DNA of 64,000 nucleotides from NCBI GenBank assembly GCA_963576565.1, contig OY755042.1:96280185-96344184 (forward strand), in the 5' to 3' direction. The position numbers and the translations under genes were made by a program. Positions 23,901-37,600 of the stretch are shown one piece after another. Position 1 is the stretch's first letter. Every line of letters starts with the position of its first letter. This DNA comes from Aspidapion aeneum. Taxonomy: Eukaryota; Arthropoda; Insecta; Coleoptera; Brentidae. Under the pieces are notes generated by a model. It saw only the letters and a list, made by a program, of their open reading frames with translations, had not been told where the DNA came from and searched no databases.

Positions 23901-26900
23901 GCATCTTTGTTGTAAATTAAATCGTTTCACTTTTTTTTTAAATTACGTTTTTGTTAACATTGCGGCTTATGGGAAAACGCTTTGTTTCTCCTATGGCGAC
24001 CATCTTGGATCAAAAAACAGCTGATCGTGACAGTTCGTTAGACAAGCTAATACACAAAAAAGGAAGGAAAGATATATGTGACAATTATAGAGGTATATCT
24101 GTGACTAATACGCTAAGCAGAATATACGGTAAAATAATAAGAAATAAAGTGGAGAGCGAATATAAAGACATGGAGGCAGAAGAACAAGCTGGTTTTAGGG
24201 CGGGTAGATCGACTTCAGATCATCTTTTTTGTATAACCCAAGTTATTGAAAAGAAAATGGCATACGGACAAGAGCTGCATCTGCTTTAAGTCGATTTGCA
24301 AAAGGCATATGATAGTATACCACTAAATCTACTTTGGAAAGCGTTGGAAAACACAAACATAAGCGTACAACTAATTAAGGACATCAAAGAGTTATACCGC
24401 AATAGTAAGGCAAAAGTTAAAATAAAAGCAAAACTAACCAAAGGCTTTCAAGTAAATAAAGGTCTTAAACAAGGTTGCTGTATCTCGCCTACGCTCTTCA
24501 AGATATACTTGGAACAAGTCCTTAAAGTATGGAAAAGAAAATGCCAAAACATGGGAATTCCGTTGGACGAAACTTTTATGTTTCGCCGATGATCAGATAG
24601 TAGTGGCTCAGGATTATGACGACCTCGAATATATGACACGAAAACTAATAGAAGAGTACAATAAGTGGGGACTAGAGGTTAATCTCAATAAGACAGAGTA
24701 TATGTGTATCGGTGGAATGAAATAGGATCTAATCTTAAATACCGGGCAGCGAATTCAGTCTTGTGATGAGTATAAATACTTAGGTCTAAAAATTACACCT
24801 GACGGAACACTAGGCAAAGCTATAAAAGATCGAAACGTACAAGGAAGAAAAGCAATAACTTTATTAAATGGAATAATTTGGGACCAAAGTATATCAAAAC
24901 ATAACAAAAAGCTTATATATAACACCATTGTAAAAAGTATTATTACATACAGCTCAGAAGTATGGCCAATCAAGGATAGAACAGAAAAAATGCTTTCCGT
25001 TACGGAGATGGACTATTGGAGAAGAGCAGCAGGGAAATCAAAAAGAGAAAGAGTTACAAATCAAAGAATAAGAGAAATTATGACAGTGGGTGAACGTACT
25101 TTAGTGGATGATATAAGAACAAAACAACTAGTGTGGTACGGACATGTACAAAGAATGAATGATGAAAGACTACCTAAACAAATACTACAATGGAAGCCAA
25201 CTGGCCGAAGAAAACGAGGACGGCCAAGGAGAAGCTGGAGAGAAGGAATAGACAGTGAAATAAGAATAAGAGGCCTAGATGATGAATTATGGGCAAACAG
25301 AAACGAGTGAAGATTGGGTATCGGAAGACGTAGAACGTTGTGAAACCGATAAATATATATGTTAAAAATAACGAGGATATTCGACATTCAAAATTTCGCG
25401 AGAATAGCAAACACAGAGAAGAGACAACAAGCCGTTTGGAAAAATACATTGCATTGGGGTCTAAGCACAGCCTACCTATGAAGCTTTAGGTAGGCCAACT
25501 CGGCGCTGGAGAAAATTTTTTTTTTGGATAAAATGTGTAGATGAAAAACAAAATATATTATTTATATAAAAACTTCTTTAAAAATCCTTTACGCAATTTT
25601 TTTGAAATTTGTTTTTGTTAAGTAAATTTAAATCCATTAAGTCGACTGTGGAATCCTGGTAGTTGTAGTGTTTGGTAACCTGCTAACACTACAATGTACG
25701 TTTTTTATTACAACAATGGCGGATCCAAAATGGCAGATTTCTTTATTTTTAAACCGATTTGTCTGAAACTTGAAAGTTTGCAGTGCCTGAGTTCAGTAAA
25801 TACAGTTTTATCCTCAAACTTAAAAAATTCAAAATGGCGGATCCAAAATGGCGGATTTTCTTATTTACTAACCGATTTGTCTCAAACTTGGAATGTTACA
25901 TTGCTTCGGTTCGGTTCAGAGGTCATTTAACAAAATTTTTTACTCAAACTTAAAAAAATCAAAATGGCGGATCCAAAATGGCGGATTTTCTTATTTACTA
26001 ACCGATTTGTCTCAAAATTAAATATTACATTGCTTGAGGTCATTTAACACAATTTTTAACTCAAACTTAAAAAAATCAAAATAGCGATCCAAAATGGCGG
26101 ATTTTCTTATTTACTAACCGATTTGTCTCAAACTTGAAATATTACATTGCTTGAGGTCATTTAACACAATTTTTAACTCAAACTTAAAAAAATCTAAATG
26201 GCGGATCCAAAATGGCGCATTTTCTTATTTACTAATCGATTTGTCTCAAACTTGAAATATTACATTGCTTGAGGTCATTTAACACAATTTTTAAATCAAA
26301 CTTAAAAAAATCTAAATGGCGGATCCAAAATGGCGGATTTTCTTATTTACTAACCGATTTGTCTCAAACTTGGAATGTTATATTGCTTGAGGTCATTTAA
26401 CAAAATTTTTTACTCAAACTTAAAAAAATCAAAATGGCGGATTTTCTTATTTACTAACCGATTTGTCTCAAAATTGAAATATTACATTGCTTGAGTTCAT
26501 TTAACACAGTTTTTAACTCAAACTTAAAAAAATCAAACTAGCGGATCCAAAATGGCGGATTTTCTTATTTACTAACCGATTTGTCTCAAACTTGAAATAT
26601 AACATTGCTGACCTCATCATTTAACAAAATTTTTTAACTTAAAAAAATCAAAATGGCGGATCCAAAATGGCGGATTTTGATTTTTTTAGGTTTGAGTAAA
26701 AAATTTTTTTCAATGACCTCAAGCAATGTAACATTTTAAGTTTGAGACAAATCGGTTAGTAAATAAGAAAATCCGCCATTTTAGAGTCGCCATTTTGATT
26801 TTTTTAAGTTTGAGGATAAAACTGTATTTAGTGATCTCAGGCACTGCAAACTTTCAAGTTTCAGACAAATCGGTTTAAAAATAAAGAAATCCGTCATTTT

Positions 26901-29900
26901 GGATCCGCCATTGTTGTAATAAAAAACGTAAATTGTAGTGTTAACAGGTTACTAAACACTACAACTACCAAGATTCAACAGTCGACTTAATGGATTTAAC
27001 TTAACTTAATTTCAAAAAAATTGCCTAAAGGATTTTTTAAAGATGTTTTTATATAAATAATATATTTTGTTTTTCGTCTACACATTTTATCAAAAAAAAA
27101 AAATTTTAGTCCGGCGCCAAGTTGGCTCGGCGCCCAGTTGGCGGCGTCGAGTTGGCCCGGCGCCGAGTTGGCGGCGCCCAGTTGTCCCGTTCCGCCCCGT
27201 ATTAGGAGTTATTCAGGTGCCTTTGCAAAAACTGTACTTGCTAACCGAAACGTAGTATTTAAAATAAATAAAGACAATGCAAGTTCGAAATTTTGTTTCT
27301 ACTCTGTATAATATTTTTAGATGGACTATAATAATAACACACGGTGTCCAGTTGTTCGTAATAAGCTACTACTGGCTTATCTCAGAATCAGTCCGTTGGC
27401 AGCTGGTCAAAGGCAAGGCTGAAGAAGCCAAAAAAACTTTAAGAAAATTAGCAGAAGTTAATAAAAAAGAGATTCTTGAGTCGGATCTAGCCGTGTTTGA
27501 CAGGGCCAAAAGTGACAGTACCAGTGGTATGAAACTATTTAAAAGCACCAAAAAAGCAAAAATTGTTGCAAACTGAATGTTTGTATTTTGTGTCACCAAA
27601 AGCTAGTAAGACAGTGGCGTATACAGAAAAAAAGTTTCTGGGGGGCCCGAGACAGTTTTGTTGGGGGGGGGGGTTCGTTTCGGTTCGGTTCGGTTCGGGG
27701 GGGGGGGGGGTCAAGACCCCATGAGGCTGTATTTATTACAAGCTTTTATTTAACTTCACCTGTATGTATGTGGGTATGTATGTATGTAATCAAATCTTGC
27801 AACTCATTTTTGAAGAACTTCCGAACATCCGATTGACTTCAAATTTCGTATAGCGTCTTAGTTCCGATGACAATACAATAATAATACCTACCTCCCCCCT
27901 AACGTAGGGGGGTGGAGAGGGGGTAAAACTTTAGATTGTCCGATTTCAACCAAAATTGGTATCTGGGGGTTTTTGAGGATGAGAATTATGAATTTTTCAA
28001 AAATTCAATATGGCGGATTCAAAATGGACGATTTAATGTCAAGTTTTTCTGATTACTTTCAACTGACTTCCACGTATCCGATGGACTTCAAATTTCGCAT
28101 ACCGTTATAGTTCCGATGACAATCCAATAATGTGGTATCACTGACTGCCTACCTCACCCCTAAGGTGGAGGGTGGAGAGGGGGTAAAATTTTAGTTTGTC
28201 GGATTTCCACCAAAATTGGTATCTGGGGCTTTTTGAGGATAAGGATTAAGAATTTTTGATCAGATTACAAAATGACGAATTTTTCTAATTTCTTTCAACT
28301 GACTTCCACGTAGGTCAAGCTTATGTCGCCTTGAGCCGTATCAAATCGTGGAACGGCCTTCTCGATAGGAAAGACTCCCTGCAATATCGATGCGCTTGCA
28401 CTTAGACAAATCTAAAAATTTAAAAATAAATTTAGAAAAAAAAACTTTTTGAAAACAAGCTTTTATAAAATGGACTAAAAAGCATAAAATAATTTTTTGA
28501 GTGTTCTGATATCCTAATAATAAAAGCAATGGGCGTATTAAAAATTAGGTACACAACCGATGATGAGCCGACTCTTCTTTTTCAATGTGACAAAATAAAT
28601 CGATACACTGTCGGTCGCGGATGATCTGCCTAATATGAAGCAGGCGTAATATTGTCCATCCATATCAGAAAAATGTAAGGGTAGCTTGAGTAGGATTGGG
28701 TTGGGTTGGGTTAAATTGTCTACCCTTACATTTCTCTGCTATCATATAATGAATTTGGATTTTCACTGAACTTCGAGTTAACAAGGCTAAAACAAAAACG
28801 GGTAAATTTCCTTTAATACGCCCTTCGCTTTTATTATTATGATATCAGAACACTCAAAAAATTATTTTATGCTTTTTAGTCCATTTTATAAAAGCTTGTT
28901 TTCAAAAAGTTTTTTTTTTCTAAATTTATGATATTTTATGTTTGTATTCATGAAATTTGAAGGAAATATCTAAAAAAATTTTAGCTTTGGGGGGAGGGGA
29001 CTGGCCCCCCTTATATACGCCACTGCTTAGTAAGATATATGGGGCTTTCCATGTCAACCCGGTCACCTTTTGCATAATTTGGAAACAAACAAAATTTGGT
29101 CGCTAGGCAAATAAAGTGGGTCACCTCTTCTCTATACCTCCTGGTGCTCTAATCTAGTACTTGAACGATCACTCGCTTCGGCCAATAGCAAAGTCTGACT
29201 TGTCTCGACCAATGGCATAGTCGCCCTCATTTCACAGTTAGTGAATTTTAAACATTTGAAGTGAAATCTGTTCTGCTGCCCCGTACTGACTAAACGTTTC
29301 TCGGTCGGATCGTAGGAGAAGCTTGTGCAATGGAGGTCTTTTCGCATAGCACGTGACGGCTCAGAGCTAATTTAAATCTTACCATTGACCAAAGCATGTC
29401 ATGGGAATCATCACATCCTACGAGTACGAGAATAGCTATCCAGGCTAATAGTTAGCTTTAAATAATCTCCGAGCCGTCACATGCTATGCGAGAAGACCTC
29501 TATTGCGCAAGCTTCTCCTACGATCCGACCGAGAAACGTTCAGTCGGTACTAGGCAGGAGAATAGATTTCCCTTTAAACGCGTAAAATTCACAACTGTGA
29601 AAAGCGCAGTATTACGCCATTGGTCGAGACAAGTCACTATTGACTATTGGCCAAAGGATGTGATGGGAATAATCACATCGTTTAAGTGCGAGAATAGAGC
29701 CCCTGCAAATACCTTAAACCCCCGGAATACTTATTCTTGAATTTTTGGAAGGAAAATGTGAGTAATCCCCACCGTAAAAAGGTGAATGCTCTATTCTCGA
29801 AAGAACGATCCCGTGAATTCAAGTTCACCACCTCTTACCCGGGAGAAAACGAGTTCCCGGGAAAGTTTCTAACCTCACTTTTTTGTTTTTCTTTATATTG

Positions 29901-31637
29901 TCAGTGATTTGTTTTTTTTTGCCAAACTAAAAATAGGGTTTTTAGGTAAATCCCTATTTAGATATATGTATATGCATTGAATTGAAACTAAATTGCTATA
30001 CTGCGGTGCCTAATATAAATGAGTACCTATACAACACGTTATATTACATCTTAGAAGTGCGAAAAGCCGCGTGTTTATTATTTTGACACTATAGAGAAAG
30101 GTTTATCCACGGATCACCTAATAAAAGGTGATCCGTGGTTTATCTGAGCCTAAAGGCGGTTTAAGATAAATAATTATAGCCTTGCACTCACAAACAGCTT
30201 CAAACGTTCAAGAATACGACATTTTCATTCCCGGGAGAAAAAGTGAATTTGATTTCCCGGGAACGTTCCCGGGATCACGCCCTTCACAAACTTTGAAGAT
30301 TACGGCTCCAGGTAGGTATTCTGGGTCTTGAACGATGTGATAGTTCCCATCACATGCTTTGACGAATGGCAGGCTTTAAATTAGCTCCGAGCCGTCACGT
30401 GCAATGCGAAAAGACCTCCATTGCGCAAGCTTCTCCTACGATCCGACCGAGGATCGTTCAGTCGGTACCAGGGCAGGAAAACAGATTTCACTTTAAGCGC
30501 GTGAAATTCAGTAACTTTGAAGAGCGGGCGACTATGCCGTTGGTCGAGACAAGTCATTTCGCACAATAGGCGACCGCTTAGATTTTGCTATTGGTAAAAG
30601 CGTGTGATGTGGATGGTCACATCGTTAAAGACCCAGAATAGCAACCCCGATATCACCAAAATCACCCTGTACGCTTGATTTGTGTGTGTTTTTAACTTTA
30701 AGATTTTTTTAGGTGTAGACAAGAGTCTAGTTAAAAAAGCTTTAAAATCCAAAATCTTGATGATAAGGCTCATCCTCATAACCTATTGCTGGTCGGCGAA
30801 AAACTACTTATACTACGGGATCACCTTCAACTCTGTCTATCTGAAAGGATTCAACAAATACGTGGCTTACACGTGCACAGCTGCCATCGACATACCAGCT
30901 TTTTTCCTGACCGGCTACATTGCGCAGAGATTTGGCAGGAAAAGCATTACTGTTCTGTGTTTTAGCATCACTGCGGCTGCCTTTGGCGTGATCATCATCA
31001 TGCAGGCCTGTGAGTAATAGCAAATTTTTTTGAAAAAATTAATGAGCCACTTGTGGTCCTCTGATACCACGGTGGATAGAATAGACCGGTGTTCGGATCT
31101 TATATATATATGTCGAATATTCACGTCACTGGTGGTCTAGCTGATTTTTGTAAACAAAAGTTAGATTTGATATGAACAAAGGAACAACTAATATTTTTTG
31201 AATTTTTTGAAAACAGACAATTTTCTCACTGTTTTCTAGTACATCCTTATAAAATATAATTGTCTAGACTTATTGTCGTTATTTTATTTGAGCCCGCTTT
31301 ATTTTTTATTACACAAAACTTAAACTACAAGTCAAACAGAATGTGATCATTTAGTATCAAAGGTCAACCGAGGACTTGGGAAATAAACAAAAATGTAGGT
31401 CAGCGGATTATTTTTGAAGCTGAAACGAACACAATATTTTCTTCGAATTTTAATTTTTGTATAAAGAGAGATGAAGCGGGCTAAAAAAACAACGACTGGT
31501 GTCTGAAAAATATTATTTTATAAGATACTAAAAAATAGTAGGAAAATTGCCTTACTTTTCAAAAAATATTAGTTGTTCATATCGTATCTAACTTTTGTTT
31601 ACAAAAATCAGCTGGACCCCCAGTGAGGCGAAAATTC

Positions 31638-31689
<52 letters not shown>

Positions 31690-34600
31690 ATCCGAACAAC
31701 GGTCTATTCTAGGCATCGTGCACTGATACTGTTTTGGTGTTGTCAAAAGATTGCTCCAGTGCAGTTTTAAAAGAATACGAAAGTGCAACACGAGAAACCG
31801 GATAAAAATGCGTCTTTCAGTGTTGCCACTTCGAGGGATATATCTCGATTCGAGGGATTTTCAGGGTCCAGGCGGGACAAAGGGATATCAGGCTATTTTT
31901 GAGGGACTTTTGTCCTGAATCTGTACTATACAAATCAATTCTCTTTGCTGCTAAATAAAACCAATTTTATTTTGAAAATAATTTTAGCCAAAACAGGTTG
32001 AACTTAAAAGCTTTGAAATTAGAATGGCTTTTTATTACCGGGGAATTACAAAAACTTATTGGGTTCTTCCCCGTCCCGAAAGCACAACACTGATGTTCAG
32101 AATAGGCTATTCTATCTATTCTATTCCGTGGGTAGCGTATCTATACAGGACAGGAGGAAGTTATTTATTTGAATTGGATAGATATTTATATATTATATAA
32201 TATATACCAATTATAGTGTATTATACTAATTTTTCTTATTTTTTTGTTGTTTTTTAAATTTGAATTTTTCATTTTTGGATAGCGTCAGATTTTAATATTA
32301 AAAAAAATTAGAGGGATTTTTAAAGAAAATATGGGATATTTTGTGTCTCCGTGTGGGACAGACTACGATAACGAGGTGGCAACACTGCACCCAGCTCAGC
32401 GGCAGAGAGAGTCCGACAAGAAATTTTTGAATTTCGCCGTTTAAAAAAAACACGCAGACACGATTAGCAACCCTGAATTTTTTGTGTTTCTAGCGTTTAA
32501 AGAAAAAAGTGGCCTGGAATGGGTTGACTTGCTTCTCTGGCTAGTGGGCAAATTCTCAGCCGGTATGATGACTGGCATTCTCTATGTCTGGACCGCGGAA
32601 TTGTTCCCTACTTATCTTAGGCAGACTTTTATGGGAAGCATTTCGTCATTGAGTAAAGTTGGTACTATGGCTTGTACTTTGCATCAGAAAATAGTAAGCC
32701 AATTCTTATATTTGCTCTAAAATTTCTAATAGTTGGGAGGCCAATGATAACCTGTGTGATAGTTGTGAAAGATTTTATAAACTACGCTAGATCGCACAAT
32801 TTTAAGTCACCGGGTGTTTACCTCCAATTTGAGTAGGAGGGCCGGTGTGACGCCATACATTCAAGATGGCGGCTTTTTTCAGGTTTTTTTCGCGCTTATA
32901 ACTTTTGCAAAATTAGTTAACAGAAATCTGATCTAAAGACATTTTTTTTGCAATAGAACAACAGTTAAGTTAAGTAAATAGCTTTATATCTTAAAAACTA
33001 ACAAAGATATAAATTTTTCTCAAAATACAAAAAAATTGTAACTTTTTTTACCAAATAAAAATGAACTCATTTTTTCAATACAATAATTTGTAAATTTTAA
33101 ACAAGTTTTCGTGGCTAATCGGACAAAAAGAAGTTTTTGTTTCTCTCATATTTTTCCGTGGGTAGCTTGAAAACTTCACCACGTGGGGGTGCAAGATCTA
33201 ATTGACACCTAATAAATGTTGACAGTTAACTGTTTCGTCCTTATGGGACTCCTCACAACACTGCTTGGTCAATGTGACACCCTTGCGCAGTTAATTAGAG
33301 GGTTTTGTCTCTAATCCTATGTATATAGTGAGAAAACTCTCGCAAGAAGCGCCATCTACCGAGATATCAGAAAAAAACTAGAACAAGAGCAGGCGAAGAT
33401 AAACTGCTCTACATATCGATCAATGAAAAGATTTACTGCAAAGACAAAGAAACAATCCGTGACCTTCGACAGCTCTTTTGTCTTTCAGGCCAGATCAACG
33501 CTGGTTAGCGTTTTTACCCGCCATCAGACGCGAGCGTCAATCAGTCATAAATTTTAAGTTTGATGATAATTTGTGTTCTTATGCAAACATAAATCGTATT
33601 TACAGTTTTTTTGTAACACTAGCTTAGCGAAAGTTATATGCCAAAGTTTCTGAAAAAACATGAAAAAAACCGCCATCCAACATCCAACTCAAATTCGAGG
33701 CAAACATCCGATGACCTAATATTAAGTGATCCATCACCAATCGATAGAGGGTCATCTAAAACCATAAACATTCATTAAACTTCTTTGTCTAAAACTTTAT
33801 TGAATAATGTTGAACTTTATAATTTTTTTACTATTTAAAAAAGTAACAATAATTTTTTTAGTTTTTTAGATATAAAGTTTATTAAAACGACAATTAAATT
33901 GCTGTTCTATTGCGAAAAAATCTTATTACATAAAATTTTTCTGTAAAGTTGATGTGACAAAAGGAAAATGCAAAAGTTTACACATTCGGTCTTACTCAAA
34001 TTTAAAGCAAACACCCAGCGACTTATAATAAAGTGATCCATAGCCAATCAATTGGGGTAGTCTAAAACTTCCTTTTTTATTTTTTTTTGGGTAAAAAAGT
34101 TACCATTTTTTAGTATTTAAAAAAAATCAATTTCTTTGTTAGTTTTTAAGGTATAAAACTAATTTCTTTACTGTATTAATTGGTGTTCCCTTGCAAACAA
34201 AAACATAATAACAGTTTTTCTGTAAAGCTAATTTAGCGAAAGTTATAAGCCAAAAAATGTGAAAAATGCCGCTATCTTGGATTTATCACACAGGCCCTCC
34301 CATTCAAATTGGAGGTAAAAGGCACCGGTTTAAAAGAGCGACATTCAAAAAAGCGATATATCAAAACGGCGACATTCAAAAGGGCGACATATCAAAACAG
34401 CGATATTCAAAAGAGCGACATCTAATAAAAACAGCGACATTCAAAAGAGCGACATATCAAAACAGCGACAGTTCAAAACAGCGACATTCAAAAGAGCGAC
34501 ATATCAAAACAGCGACATTTAAAACAGCGACAATTCAAAAATCAATATTAAGCAACAGTTATGCGTCTTATGACTTACCACATCCGGTTTCAGTAAACCT

Positions 34601-37600
34601 TATAGTAACCACGATACACTAAGACAACATCAAAAATCGTCAAATTAAGCCACTCACTTTTAATCAACGTTAAAATGGAAAGTTCTTCGCAAAAGAACAA
34701 ACCGATTCTATACCACAAGGGGTATACGTTCGGTTTGGTTTGGTTCGGTTCGGTTCTGTTCTGCTCTGTTCGGTTCTCCTCAGTTCGGTTCGGTTCGGTT
34801 CGGTTCGGTTCGGTTCGGTTCGGTTCGGTTCGGTTCGGTTTGGTTCAGTTCGGTTCGGTTCGGTTCACACCCTCTAGGATCCCGGGAAAGAAGTCAGGAA
34901 AGTTTTTTTTTGAAAAAATATGTTAGGAAAGGGATCCCTTAGTCGAACTGTTGCTATTTTTTAAGTCCCTTTTTTAATGTCGCTGTTTTTAATAGATTTC
35001 GCTCTTGTGAATATCGGTGTTTTGATACATCGCTGTTTTGATATGTCGCTGTTTTAAATGTCGCTATTTTAAATATCGCTGCTTTAATATGTCGCTCTTT
35101 TAATCTGTCGCCCTTTTAATATGTCGCTGTTTTAACATGTCGCTGTTTTAAATATCGCTGTTTTAATGTGTCGCTCTTTTAAATGTCGCTCAAATGAGTC
35201 CGCTGTTTTGAATGTCGCCGTTATAAATATCGCTCTTTTGAACCGGAGCCGAGGCAAACACCCGGTGATTTAAAATTGTATGATCTATTACCAATAGATC
35301 TAAAATACATAGTTTTAAAAAATCTTTACCAACTATCCCACGGGACACGATTTTTGACCATAAGCTACTCTAAGTCTTTAGACTTGATCAAGTTGATACA
35401 CCGTATAGTAAACAGTGGCGACTGCTACAGGGAGGGCAACGGGGCAGTACTGTCCCAAAACTAGACAACAACCAGTATTTTGAATTGATTTATTTAAAAA
35501 AAGTTAAATCTTTCCTTACGACATGTCTTTTTCTTTTTTTTTTGTCTGTGGTTAACTGGGTAAACTTTTTTAGCGTACTAATTACAAGCCGGCTGCACCG
35601 CGCAGGACAAGATTTCAATTTCACCAGTTTTTCAGCGGTGTATGGATGGCTGTTCTCGTGCGGGGGCGGGAGAAATGTTTGTTTTAGTTGACGTCGGCCA
35701 TATTTATCGTGCCAAACCGTTCGTTGCCCTTCCTACGTGTTGCCGGTTCTATCCTTAGTGAAGACGTATGAGTTTGTTTTGATTTGGGGTACGTCAGGGT
35801 CAGTAGTTAAAAGCCTAGTGGGTCGCGTGTCCATTGTTTGTTTTTGTTTTTGTTTGTTTCCAAAATAGAAATAAATATAAACCGTCGATTATATAATTAA
35901 CTGTGCAAATTTAAATACGTTGACATATGAATTTCGATTACAAATAAAATCTTTAGGGACCGGACCTAAAAATCCTAAAAACTGGTTGTGCGGTTGTCAA
36001 AAACAAAATGCTTTTTTTTGCTTTATTTGTCTTATTATGAAAAATCCACAAAGTGACCCTGCGTGGGTGGCTAAGGGAATGTGTGATATCAAGCACTTTA
36101 GTGTAAAGTTAAAGACACAAAGTGCTACTTATTTAAATAACCACATAGAATTTTCTATGCTAGGCAAGACTGATATTAGGGTACGGACACAAAGAAAGCA
36201 GGTTAATCAGCGCCTAGTTTCGGCGCCGAAAATCAGCGCTTACAAGTCATTTCACTAGTACACAATAATAAATAAATAAATAATAATAATAAATAAATAA
36301 ATATACGTTTATTGCCATCAATATCTTACAAACAAAGACAAAGCAACGTCAAAGAGAGAGAAAAAAAAATTACATACTAACAAAAAAAAAAAGAAATTAG
36401 TCTGTAAACTGATATGTATAAAAACATTTTTCGAGCACATATGCTTTTACTGCCCTCTTGAAATGAACAGAGTTCTGTACACCTTTTATATGCACTGGAA
36501 GCATTCTGTATGCATTTATGGCCTGGTAAAAAGTACCTCTTTCGAAAAATGTTGATCTGTGGGGAGGTATGGCCAATTCTGTCTCTTGTCTTGTCCTTAT
36601 CGTCATGTCTATTGAGTGATTGCTGCTGTTGGTGGGGAACAACTCAGGATTTTTTTTTACAAAGACAACTAAATGGAGGAAAAAAAGTGCCGGCACTGTC
36701 ATAATACCCAATTTTTTGAAATATGACCTACATGATGTACGTGGGCTTAATCCCAGCATACATCTTATAAGTCGTTTTTGAATAATAAATATTTTGTTCG
36801 CGTTTTGAGATGATCCCCAAAAAATTATTGCATAGACTATTCTACTCTGTACTACTGAGAAGTTATATGCTTTTAGACCTTCTAGGCTGACAACATCTCT
36901 TAGTCTTCGCACTAGCCCGCATGTACTTGAGAGTTTTGAATGTAATTGAGATACATGTTGCACCCAACTCAAACTTCCATCCAAGTAAGCCCCCAGAAAT
37001 TTGACAAATTCTATGATCGGTATAGTTTTATGATTATATTTTACATAAAGTGAAGCTTGTGTGTTCTGTCTTTTGCTGAAAGTTATTAGTCCAGTTTTCC
37101 CTGCATTAAGCACAAGAGAGTTCTTTGAGCACCACCGGGAAAACATCTCTGCTGCATGCGAACAACCTGCAGAGAGGATCCCCATGGTTTGTCCCACCGA
37201 TGCATAAGAAAAATCATCAGCAAATTGTGCTGGCAGGCCCTCTGATGGTTCAGGAGGATTAATCGCCTTAGGCAGCTGATTAACATGGATCAGAAACAAG
37301 ATTGGACCCAGAATGGAGCCTTGAGGGACACCAGTTTTTATATCCCCCCAGTCCGAAAAGTGCTCTTGTCCATCTTTACAGATGGAAATGATTTGTTTTC
37401 TCTGATCCATGTATGACATCAGCAGTTTCAGAGCAATCCCTTTTATCCCACTCATCTCTAAGTACCCAGTAAGTAATTTGTGGTCGATTGTGTCAATAAA
37501 GGCCGGTTTTCGGCCAGTTTAAAAGGAAGACTTTTTATTAACTGAAAATACATTTCTTAGGATGCAACGCACAATTTGTGTCTGGCACTATTGCAATAGG

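Larger units (their letters stand above)
27612..29025. mobile_element. hAT-like element with CAGTGGCGTATA ends
   Basis: CAGTGGCGTATACAG at 27612 and TATATACGCCACTG ending 29025 are inverted. The flanks CTAGTAAGA (left) and CTTAGTAAGA (right) look like an imperfect target duplication. It contains poly-G tracts around GGTTC repeats, a TATG microsatellite, two ~245-base tandem units with TGGAGAGGGGGTAAAA, a Helitron helicase scrap and an internal palindrome (28430-28925). It is a composite with no complete transposase. Confidence 0.7.
32795..35290. mobile_element. Foldback element hosting two other repeats
   Basis: The left end CACCGGGTGTTTACCTCCAA (about 32812) and right end, split by a later insertion, (GGAGGTAAA ... 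CAAACACCCGGTG) are inverted. Inside the arms, GGAGGGCC, CAAGATGGCGGC and TTATAACTTT also pair. It contains a copy of the LTR-like repeat (33095-33545) and the hAT MITE at 34321-35250. Confidence 0.78.

Noticed and set aside
25800..26700. CRISPR-like array
   Set aside because: Units are contiguous tandem repeats of ~118 bases without unique spacers, in a eukaryotic foldback element.
27527..27576. Extension of exon 6 to the stop at 27574-27576, giving a truncated transporter
   Set aside because: The donor at 27527 gives the phase required by exon 7 and a normal-length SLC22 protein; the extension has no family similarity.
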